NCBI RefSeq assembly: GCF_000382245.1
Contig: NZ_KB907890.1
Location: 1 to 43,738, forward strand
Origin: Kushneria aurantia DSM 21353
Lineage (GTDB): Bacteria; Pseudomonadota; Gammaproteobacteria; Pseudomonadales; Halomonadaceae
Length of the DNA: 43,738 nucleotides
Direction of reading: 5' to 3'
Shown: positions 37,893 to 43,738 of the stretch, piece after piece
Layout of the letters: every line of letters begins with the position of its first letter
Position numbering within the stretch: position 1 is the stretch's first letter
Made by a program: the position numbers and the translations under genes
Notes under the pieces: model-generated
Seen by the model: only the letters and a program-made list of their open reading frames with translations
Databases searched by the model: none
What the model was told of the DNA's origin: nothing

Positions 37893-38059
37893 GGCTTGTC
37901 CGTCCGATCATTGTAAAGAGAGCTTTCCTGCCATCGCCTGACGCTGCGTTCTTTTCTGCCGCAGGCAGGCAAGACAACCCTCGACATGGACACCGCACTT
38001 CGATCAGTGTTCCGTTAACCACATTGTGCCACCCTTGCCGGAAACTGCCCATATCGATG

Positions 38060-38082
38060 GCCGCGCGATCATATCGCGCGGC
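38060..38082. other. 23-bp perfect palindrome (10-bp arms, 3-nt loop)
   Basis: GCCGCGCGAT-cat-ATCGCGCGGC lies about 170 bp upstream of the response-regulator gene and 210 bp upstream of the nrdA promoter. There is no T-run on either side. It could be an operator or a stable hairpin in a leader transcript; the sequence alone does not decide. Confidence 0.45.
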
Positions 38083-38228
38083 TGTCTACCCTGACACGCA
38101 TGAATTTTTGTCCGATTGCAGCCTGTTTCGGCTGAAATATTCGCGATCTACCCCACCCTATAGAATCGATGGCAAGGCTTTCCCGTCAACGCCAGCGGCA
38201 GCAGGCGTTGCGCCGGAAAGGTCACAGG

Positions 38229-38237
38229 TTGTCCACA
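38229..38237 (+). promoter_or_regulatory. DnaA-like box upstream of nrdA
   Basis: TTGTCCACA differs at one position from the consensus TTATCCACA. In E. coli, DnaA sites upstream of nrdAB couple dNTP supply to replication, so the location is meaningful. Only one good box was seen. Confidence 0.5.
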
Positions 38238-38269
38238 TCCCACGCACTCTTGACCACAACTTTTTACTG

Positions 38270-38333
38270 TTGAGCCCCCTCGCAAGACACAATATAGTGT
38301 GCCTGCAACGCCGGCAGACACACTATATTGTGT
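38270..38333 (+). promoter_or_regulatory. nrdA promoter with paired NrdR boxes
   Basis: TTGAGC (38270-38275) and TATAGT (38293-38298) are 17 bp apart, a good sigma-70 promoter. Box 1 ACACAATATAGTGT (38287-38300) covers the -10; box 2 ACACTATATTGTGT (38320-38333) lies downstream. The two are reverse complements and 33 bp apart centre to centre, about three helical turns. This is the standard NrdR layout and predicts repression when dATP/ATP-bound NrdR occupies both sites. Confidence 0.85.
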
Positions 38334-38467
38334 CCGGGCGCGCAAAACGCCCGATAACGGCAGCCCGCTTTCAACGACTCGCTTCAACGGTTATGCCGCT
38401 CTCTCCTGCACTTTAAGCAGGCGAACACGGCCTATCTTTGACCTTAACGGCATGGAAGGAATATCGC

Positions 38468-41383
38468 ATGGCTACGTCCACTGACGAGCGCAGACATCAG
38501 GTCGCGCTTGATGACGGATCGCAGGATCATACGACCCATCGCCAGGTGCTGCGCATCATCAAGCGCACCGGCGATACGGTCGAATTCGACCCCGGCAAGA
38601 TTTCCGTGGCCATGAGCAAGGCCTTCCTCGCCGTGGAGGGCAGCAACGCCTCCGGCTCCTCGCGCATTCGCGAACAGGTCGAGGCGCTGACCCAGTCCAT
38701 CGTCGAGACCTTCGAGCGGCGCATGCCGGAAGGCGGCACCCTGCATATCGAGGATATTCAGGATCAGGTCGAGCTGGCGCTGATGCGCTCCGGCGAGCAC
38801 AAGGTGGCACGCGCCTATGTGCTCTATCGCGAGGAGCATGCCCGCGCTCGCGCCGCCGAGCAGCAGGGCATCGAGCGCCCCCATCCGACCATCAACGTCA
38901 CCCAGCCCGACGGCAGCCGCCGGCCGCTGGATCTGGCACGCATCGAAACGCTGGTCGGCGATGCCTGCAGCGGCCTTGCCAATGTTGATGCCAAACGCAT
39001 CGTCGAGGAGTCGTTGCGCAACCTCTACGACGGCGTCACCGCCGATGGCGTAGCCACCGCGCTGATGATGACCGCGCGCACCCTGGTCGAGAAGGAGCCC
39101 AACTACACCTTCGTCACCGCGCGCCTTCTGCAGGACAACCTGCGCCGCGAAGCGCTCTCCTTCCTCGGCCTCTGCGAGGAAGCCACCTTCGGCGACATGG
39201 CCACCCTCTACAGCCGCGCCTTCTCGACCTACGTGGCACGCGGCATCGAGTTCGAGCAGCTCGACCCGCGGCTGGCCGAATTCGATCTGGAGCGCCTCGG
39301 CGCCGCGATCGATTACGAACGCGACAATCAGTTCACCTATCTGGGCCTGCAGACCCTCTACGACCGCTACTTCCTGCATCGCGACGGCGTACGCTACGAG
39401 CTGCCGCAGGTGCTGTTCATGCGCGTAGCAATGGGTCTGGCACTCGAAGAGGACGACCGCGACGCGCGCGCCATCGAGTTCTATCAGCTGCTGGCGAGCT
39501 TCGACTACATGACCTCGACGCCGACGCTGTTCAACGCCGGCACCGTGCGCAGCCAGCTCTCCTCCTGCTACCTGACGACCGTGCCGGACAATCTCGAGGG
39601 CATCTATGGCGCCATCCGCGACAACGCCATGCTCTCCAAGTGGGCCGGCGGTCTGGGCAATGACTGGACGCCGGTACGCGCACTGGGGTCCTACATCAAG
39701 GGCACCAACGGCAAGAGCCAGGGCATCGTGCCCTTTCTCAAGGTGGTCAACGACACCGCCGTGGCGGTCAACCAGGGCGGCAAGCGCAAGGGCGCGGTCT
39801 GCTCCTATCTGGAGAGCTGGCACCTGGATATCGAGGAGTTCCTCGAGCTGCGCAAGAACACCGGTGACGATCGCCGCCGCACCCACGACATGAACACCGC
39901 CAACTGGGTGCCGGATCTGTTCATGAAGCGCGTCAGCGAAGAGAAGGAGTGGACGCTGTTCTCGCCCTCGGTATGCCCCGATCTGCACGATCTCTACGGT
40001 GCCGCCTTCGAAAAGCGCTACGAAGAGTACGAGGCGATGACCCGTACCGGCGAGATCAAGCTCTACAAGCGCGTGCCGGCGAAGGATCTGTGGCGTCGCA
40101 TGCTGTCGATGCTGTTTGAAACCGGCCACCCCTGGATCACCTTCAAGGACCCCTGCAACCTGCGCAGCCCGCAGCGTCACGCCGGGGTCGTGCACTCTTC
40201 CAACCTGTGCACCGAGATCACCCTCAACACCAGTGCCGACGAGATCGCGGTGTGCAACCTGGGGTCGATCAATCTGGCCGCGCACATCGTCGATGGCCGG
40301 CTCGACAGTGAAAAGCTCAAGCGTTCGGTCAAAACCGCCGTGCGCATGCTCGATAACGTCATCGACATCAACTATTACGCAGTGCCCCAGGCCAGGCGCG
40401 CCAATTTCCGTCACCGCCCGGTGGGTCTGGGGCTGATGGGCTTTCAGGATGCGCTCTACAAGCAGGGTATCGCCTACGCTTCACAGCAGGCGGTAGATTT
40501 CGCCGACAACTCCATGGAGCTGATCAGCTATCACGCCATCGAAGCCTCCAGTGACCTCGCCGCCGAGCGTGGCCGCTACGAATCCTTCGAGGGCTCGCTG
40601 TGGAGCCAGGGCGTGTTGCCGATCGACTCGGTGAACGAGCTGGCCCGCGAGCGCGGCGAGCAGTATCTGCAGATGGACACTTCCGCCACCCAGGATTGGC
40701 AGCGCATCCGCGACAAGGTGCGCCGTCAGGGGATGCGCAACTCCAACGTGATGGCGATCGCGCCGACCGCGACAATCTCCAACATCTGCGGCGTGACCCA
40801 GTCGATCGAGCCGACCTATCAGAATCTCTATGTGAAGTCGAACCTCTCCGGCGAGTTCACCGTGGTCAACTCCCATATGGTGCACGCCCTCAAGGAGCGT
40901 GACCTGTGGGACGAGGTGATGATCAACGATCTGAAGTATTACGACGGCTCGCTACAGCCTATCGAGCGTATCCCGGAGGATCTGCGCGAGCGCTACGCTA
41001 CCGCTTTCGAAATCGAGCCGCGCTGGATCGTCGAGGCCGCTTCGCGTCGTCAGAAGTGGCTCGACCAGGCGCAGTCGCTGAATCTTTATATCAGTGGCGT
41101 CTCCGGTCGCAAGCTGGACAACACCTACCGTATGGCATGGCAGCTGGGGCTCAAGACCACCTATTACCTGCGTGCCCAGGCCTCGACACGGCTGGAGAAA
41201 TCCACCCTGAAAGGCACCGATGGCAAGCTGACAGGCGTCAAGCCGGCCGCCGCACCTGGTGCTGCAACCGGCGACAGCCGTCCGTCCAGCGCCGCTCCGG
41301 CGGCCGATCCGCAGCAGCCGATGGGCTCGGCACCGCCCCTGGCCTGCTCGCTGGACGATCCGGACTGCGAGGCGTGTCAGTAA
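38468..41383 (+). CDS. nrdA: Class I ribonucleoside-diphosphate reductase, large subunit
   Basis: This 971-residue protein reduces ribonucleoside diphosphates to deoxy forms. Two ATP-cone regulatory domains occur in tandem at the N-terminus (about residues 26-130 and 140-240), as in Pseudomonas NrdA. Catalytic residues are N579, C581 and E583 (NLCTE), with the disulfide pair C367 (SSCYL) and C596 (VCNLGS). The C-terminal redox pair is C967/C970 (DCEACQ). ATG 38468 has GGAAGG upstream; an in-frame ATG at 38438 lacks one. nrdB follows 104 bp later. Confidence 0.95.
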   Translation: MATSTDERRHQVALDDGSQDHTTHRQVLRIIKRTGDTVEFDPGKISVAMSKAFLAVEGSNASGSSRIREQVEALTQSIVETFERRMPEGGTLHIEDIQDQVELALMRSGEHKVARAYVLYREEHARARAAEQQGIERPHPTINVTQPDGSRRPLDLARIETLVGDACSGLANVDAKRIVEESLRNLYDGVTADGVATALMMTARTLVEKEPNYTFVTARLLQDNLRREALSFLGLCEEATFGDMATLYSRAFSTYVARGIEFEQLDPRLAEFDLERLGAAIDYERDNQFTYLGLQTLYDRYFLHRDGVRYELPQVLFMRVAMGLALEEDDRDARAIEFYQLLASFDYMTSTPTLFNAGTVRSQLSSCYLTTVPDNLEGIYGAIRDNAMLSKWAGGLGNDWTPVRALGSYIKGTNGKSQGIVPFLKVVNDTAVAVNQGGKRKGAVCSYLESWHLDIEEFLELRKNTGDDRRRTHDMNTANWVPDLFMKRVSEEKEWTLFSPSVCPDLHDLYGAAFEKRYEEYEAMTRTGEIKLYKRVPAKDLWRRMLSMLFETGHPWITFKDPCNLRSPQRHAGVVHSSNLCTEITLNTSADEIAVCNLGSINLAAHIVDGRLDSEKLKRSVKTAVRMLDNVIDINYYAVPQARRANFRHRPVGLGLMGFQDALYKQGIAYASQQAVDFADNSMELISYHAIEASSDLAAERGRYESFEGSLWSQGVLPIDSVNELARERGEQYLQMDTSATQDWQRIRDKVRRQGMRNSNVMAIAPTATISNICGVTQSIEPTYQNLYVKSNLSGEFTVVNSHMVHALKERDLWDEVMINDLKYYDGSLQPIERIPEDLRERYATAFEIEPRWIVEAASRRQKWLDQAQSLNLYISGVSGRKLDNTYRMAWQLGLKTTYYLRAQASTRLEKSTLKGTDGKLTGVKPAAAPGAATGDSRPSSAAPAADPQQPMGSAPPLACSLDDPDCEACQ

Positions 41384-41437
41384 CGTACATTTGCACCACC
41401 GAGGCAGCGACCGCCGTGTCGCTGCTGACGAATATAA

Positions 41438-41469
41438 AGGCCGCTCCGCGTCGGTGACGTCGGAGCGGC
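41438..41469 (+). promoter_or_regulatory. Hairpin between nrdA and nrdB
   Basis: Perfect 10-bp stem ggccgctccg/cggagcggcc with a 12-nt loop ends 18 bp before the nrdB ATG, just upstream of its GCAGGAGG ribosome site. It could stabilise one mRNA part or reduce read-through. No T-run follows, so it is not a classic terminator. Confidence 0.5.
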
Positions 41470-41487
41470 CCGCAGGAGGCCAACAAC

Positions 41488-42600
41488 ATGCAGGAATCCA
41501 CACTCTTTGATGCCGAAGACGGCAATGGGCAGGTCGACAACAGCGGTCTGGGCGAAATCGACGTAGGTGCGGCACGTATCGATGCCAGCGAAAAGTCGAT
41601 GATCAATGCCCGTTCCGACGTCAATCAGTTGCTGCCACTGAAATACGGCTGGGCCTGGGAGAAGTACCTCTCCGGCTGCAATAACCACTGGATGCCCACC
41701 GAAGTCTCGATGCAGGGCGATATCGCCACCTGGCGCGCACCGGTCAACAGCCCGGAAGGATTGACCGAGGACGAAGTGCGCATGCTAAAGCGCAATCTCG
41801 GTTTCTTCGCGACCGCCGAGTCGCTGGTGGCCAACAACATCGTACTGGCGGTCTATCGTCATCTGACCAACCCCGAGTGCCGTCAGTATCTGTTGCGCCA
41901 GGCCTTCGAGGAAGCGATCCATACTCACACCTTCCAGTACATCTGCACCTCGCTGGGCCTCGATGAGGGCGAGCTGTTCAACATGTACCGCGAGGTGCCG
42001 TCGATTACCGACAAGGACGCCTGGGCACTCAAGCACACCCAGAACCTCGAAGATCCGGATTTTCGCACCGGTTCACCGGAGCGCGATCAGGCCTTTCTAC
42101 GCGACATGGTGGCCTTCTATGTCATCTTCGAAGGCATGTGGTTCTATACCGGCTTCGCCCAGATTCTGGCGCTGGGTCGGCGTAACAAGATGGTCGGTAT
42201 TGCCGAGCAGTATCAGTACATTCTGCGCGACGAATCGATCCACATGAACTTCGGTATCGACTGCATCAACCAGATCAAGATCGAAAACCCACACCTGTGG
42301 ACCGAAGACTTTCAGGAAGAGATCCGTGGCATGCTGCGCGAGGCGTGCGAGCTGGAGGTTGCCTACGGCAAGGAGACCATGCCCCGCGGTATCCTTGGCC
42401 TGAACGCCGAGCTCTGCGAGCAGTACATGCACTTCATTACCAACCGTCGCGCCGAGCAGATCGGTCTCGCTCGCCTCTTCCCCGAGGTGGATAACCCCTT
42501 CCCGTGGATGTCGGAGGTGATCGATCTGCCCAAGGAAAAGAACTTTTTCGAGACCCGTGTCACCGAATATCAGACCGGCGGCGCATTGAGCTGGGACTGA
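41488..42600 (+). CDS. nrdB: Ribonucleotide reductase small subunit, class Ic-type (Phe at radical site)
   Basis: This 370-residue R2 protein carries the metal site that starts catalysis in NrdA. Metal ligands are E111 (ATAESLV), E142 and H145 (EEAIHTHTF), E215 (IFEGMWFY), E249 and H252 (RDESIHMNF). The position of the radical Tyr is F149, and the first ligand is Glu, not Asp. From memory these match Chlamydia trachomatis R2 (E89, E120, H123, F127, E193, E227, H230) with a constant offset of 22. That suggests a Mn/Fe cofactor without tyrosyl radical. The C-terminus [15 protein letters not shown] is also Chlamydia-like. Confidence 0.93.
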   Translation: MQESTLFDAEDGNGQVDNSGLGEIDVGAARIDASEKSMINARSDVNQLLPLKYGWAWEKYLSGCNNHWMPTEVSMQGDIATWRAPVNSPEGLTEDEVRMLKRNLGFFATAESLVANNIVLAVYRHLTNPECRQYLLRQAFEEAIHTHTFQYICTSLGLDEGELFNMYREVPSITDKDAWALKHTQNLEDPDFRTGSPERDQAFLRDMVAFYVIFEGMWFYTGFAQILALGRRNKMVGIAEQYQYILRDESIHMNFGIDCINQIKIENPHLWTEDFQEEIRGMLREACELEVAYGKETMPRGILGLNAELCEQYMHFITNRRAEQIGLARLFPEVDNPFPWMSEVIDLPKEKNFFETRVTEYQTGGALSWD

Positions 42601-42625
42601 TCTCTTCATTCGACGCACCGACAAG

Positions 42626-42647
42626 GGGCCCTGATGGGCCCTTTTTT
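42626..42647 (+). terminator. Terminator of the nrdAB operon
   Basis: Stem gggccc/gggccc with loop tgat followed by TTTTTT, 25 bp after the nrdB stop. A clear rho-independent terminator. Confidence 0.9.
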
Positions 42648-42726
42648 GTGCCCTGCCATCCCTGGCGGGCACCCTTCCGCTGGCGCTGCCAGCGCGCAGT
42701 AAGATACCCTCCGAGCTCGCATACAA

Positions 42727-42754
42727 AAAGAGCCTCTTCAGAGAGGCTCTTTTA
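42727..42754 (-). terminator. Terminator of the lipoprotein gene (bidirectional)
   Basis: Stem aaaagagcctc/gaggctctttt with loop ttcaga. The A- and T-runs on both arms allow termination in both directions. It lies 23 bp after the lipoprotein stop. Confidence 0.85.
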
Positions 42755-42777
42755 GACCGACAGAACAGATAACCGTT

Positions 42778-43191
42778 TTACTGCTGCTGATTATCGTCGC
42801 TCATCTCACTGCCCGCTTCCTGCATGGCGTCACCGGTCGCATCGGTAGCATCGTCGGCAGCATTACTGGCGGCATCGCCTGCGTTATCAAGTGCTTCGCC
42901 CGTCTCATCAACGGCATTGGAAGCAGCGTCGCTGGTAGCATCAGCCGCATTGGAGGCAGCGTCGCCAGTGGCATCGGCGGCATTGGACACAGCATCACCA
43001 GTGGCATCAGCAGCGTTGGAAGCGGCATCACCGGTGGCATCAGCAGCGTTGCTGGCGGCATCGCCGGCCTGGTCCGCAGCCTGACTCATCTCTTCGCTGG
43101 CATCATTGGCACCATCATCATTGCCGCAACCAACGAGTGCAAAGCCCATACCCATCATGGCAACCAACAGTAGACTCGATGTCCTTTTCAT
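42778..43191 (-). CDS. Small lipoprotein with 11-residue repeats
   Basis: This 137-residue protein starts with a signal peptide (MKRTSSLLLVAMMGMGFAL) and a lipobox ALVGC, with C22 as the lipidated residue. The mature part is very acidic, rich in Ala, Asp and Asn. Residues 43-97 are five tandem 11-mers close to GDAASNAADAT, with looser versions after. Such 11-mers can form amphipathic helices like those of LEA group 3 proteins, but that link is inference. GAGGG lies before ATG 43191. It would sit in the inner or outer membrane facing the periplasm; G23-N24 after the Cys does not give the classic inner-membrane Asp. Confidence 0.82.
   Translation of the reverse strand: MKRTSSLLLVAMMGMGFALVGCGNDDGANDASEEMSQAADQAGDAASNAADATGDAASNAADATGDAVSNAADATGDAASNAADATSDAASNAVDETGEALDNAGDAASNAADDATDATGDAMQEAGSEMSDDNQQQ
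42901..43065 (-). repeat. Five tandem 33-bp repeats within the lipoprotein gene
   Basis: The DNA encoding residues 43-97 is five imperfect 33-bp units, recognisable on the plus strand by repeated ggcatcagcagcgttgga-type words. Copy number could vary between strains by slippage. Confidence 0.8.
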
Positions 43192-43638
43192 TTTGCCCTC
43201 CCCCTTGCCTGGTGATAAGTCGAATAATTCACAACCAATGACGGAAATAATCCTTTTCAACGGTTAATATAATTGTGGTTCAGGCATGCAGAAAGCGCCA
43301 GCATCAGAGAAGAGTTCAAACTGTCATACAACTGAAAAGCGAGGGACTCCGGACAGAAGCGTTGACGACGTAGATGCCTGATTTGCAGCTCTTTGTGGTC
43401 GGGGTCCGGAAAAGCAAAACCCCGACCATGGGCCTGGGTTTCAAAAGGGTGCCTGACGATGACCCGGGCGGCGTTCCGCTACTGTTACTCGTCCCGTCCC
43501 GGGACTCGCCCTGCGGGCCCGCTGAAGCGGTTCCCGTCTGTTCCCGACAGACGGGTCATGGGGAGACCCCTGAAAAGCCCATGGGGAGGACCGGAAAAGC
43601 AAAACCCCGACCATGTTGTAATCGGGGTTTCAAAAGGG
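43192..43638. other. 447-bp region between the lipoprotein gene and 5S rRNA, with duplicated rrn-end pieces
   Basis: No protein gene is supported. 43406-43430 and 43591-43615 are an identical 25-bp block. 43436-43464 and 43625-43653 are an identical 29-bp block that includes the 5S 3' end. The 14-bp catggggagacccc at 43557-43570 matches 5S at 43662-43675. Between them is a hairpin, cccgtctgt-tcccg-acagacggg (43533-43555). This looks like remains of an extra 5S gene plus terminator. Confidence 0.65.
43596..43630 (-). terminator. Terminator of the rRNA operon
   Basis: Perfect 9-bp stem aaaccccga/tcggggttt (43602-43610 with 43622-43630), read on the minus strand and followed by ttttgctttt. It starts 9 bp after the 5S 3' end. 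Confidence 0.85.
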
Positions 43639-43738
43639 TGCCTGACGATGACCTACTCTCGCATGGGGAGACCCCACACTACCATCGGCGCTGAGCGGTT
43701 TCACTGCCGAGTTCGGGATGGGATCGGGTGGGACCCGC
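43639..43738 (-). rRNA. rrf: 5S ribosomal RNA, 3' portion (5' end outside the window)
   Basis: On the minus strand the sequence has the 5S core words ATCCCATCCCGAACTCGGCA, GTGAAACCGCTCAGCGCCGA and TGGTAGTGTGGGGTCTCCCC, ending GAGAGTAGGTCATCGTCAGGCA. About 100 nt are present; roughly the first 15-20 nt lie beyond the right edge. The 23S and 16S genes would be to the right. The exact 3' end at 43639 is set by pairing expected with the missing 5' TGCCTG. Confidence 0.95.

Larger units (their letters stand above)
37893..38467. other. 575-bp intergenic region between the response regulator and nrdA
   Basis: No gene is supported here. It holds a 23-bp perfect palindrome, a DnaA-like box and the nrdA promoter with two NrdR boxes, each listed separately. 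A further short hairpin, gggcg-cgcaaaa-cgccc, lies at about 38336-38352, in the nrdA leader. Confidence 0.7.

Noticed and set aside
38444-40414. 656-residue open frame antisense to nrdA
   Set aside because: Long antisense frames are expected opposite GC-rich genes with strong third-position bias. It shows no recognisable motif, and nrdA is certain.
42901-43065. Possible CRISPR array because of regular repeats
   Set aside because: The 33-bp units are contiguous, without spacers, and lie inside an open frame encoding 11-residue repeats.
42824-43084. Plus-strand Ala/Ser-rich frame with repeats
   Set aside because: It is the mirror of the 33-bp repeats in the lipoprotein gene, which has a signal peptide, lipobox and ribosome site on the other strand.
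43374-43694. 106-residue plus-strand frame at the right end
   Set aside because: It overlaps the 5S rRNA gene and its terminator and contains their duplicated pieces, so it is not a protein gene.

Overview
The window is about 43.7 kb of GC-rich gammaproteobacterial chromosome. The gene set (TrkA, dodecin, LptF/LptG, PepA, HolC, ValS, bacterioferritin with Bfd, TcdA, TruC, NrdA/NrdB and a 5S rRNA) looks most like a Halomonadaceae-type halophile. That placement is inference from gene content and protein flavour; no database search was run.

Region 1 (1-3590) is an insertion-sequence scar. The right end of an IS3-family element lies inside an IS30-type transposase start. A second IS30 start lies in the opposite orientation at 3460-3587. 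Between the two IS30 tips sits a two-gene nuclease cassette on the minus strand, an HNH endonuclease followed by a GIY-YIG nuclease. An IS256-family element interrupts the HNH gene. Removing that element and one 9-bp target repeat restores a continuous 250-codon frame. The IS256 transposase itself carries an internal TAG.

Region 2 (3598-8322) holds a divergent MFS exporter/LysR pair, a nicotinamidase, a dodecin and trkA. Region 3 (8323-10860) is an insert with a TetR regulator, a second MFS exporter and a truncated short-chain dehydrogenase, bounded by two identical 143-bp copies of the trkA 3' end. Next comes an overlapping HigB/HigA-type toxin-antitoxin pair with a palindromic operator inside its promoter.

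Region 4 (11.6-20.2 kb) has a TraB-family membrane protein, a DTW-domain tRNA-modifying enzyme, a BASS transporter, a sirtuin deacylase without the usual zinc cysteines, truC-tcdA-DUF1653, bacterioferritin, Bfd with a Fur-like box, and an AldB/ExaC-type aldehyde dehydrogenase. Region 5 (20.3-32.5 kb) has lptF-lptG opposite pepA, then ilvE, an SDR, a LysE exporter, holC, a chemoreceptor on the other strand, and valS. The common pepA-holC-valS order is therefore kept but interrupted.

Region 6 (32.3-37.9 kb) has a structured extragenic repeat, glyoxalase I, a decayed uracil-DNA-glycosylase-like gene, a YdjM-type membrane protein, a MetR-like regulator and an RstAB-like two-component system. Region 7 (38.0-42.65 kb) is the aerobic ribonucleotide reductase operon, with a DnaA-like box and a pair of NrdR boxes over the promoter. 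Its small subunit has Phe where the radical tyrosine normally sits and Glu as first metal ligand, the signature of class Ic (Mn/Fe) enzymes. Region 8 is a small lipoprotein with 11-residue repeats, then a mosaic of duplicated 5S/terminator pieces, then the 3' part of a 5S rRNA gene on the minus strand that runs off the window. No tRNA genes or CRISPR arrays were seen.
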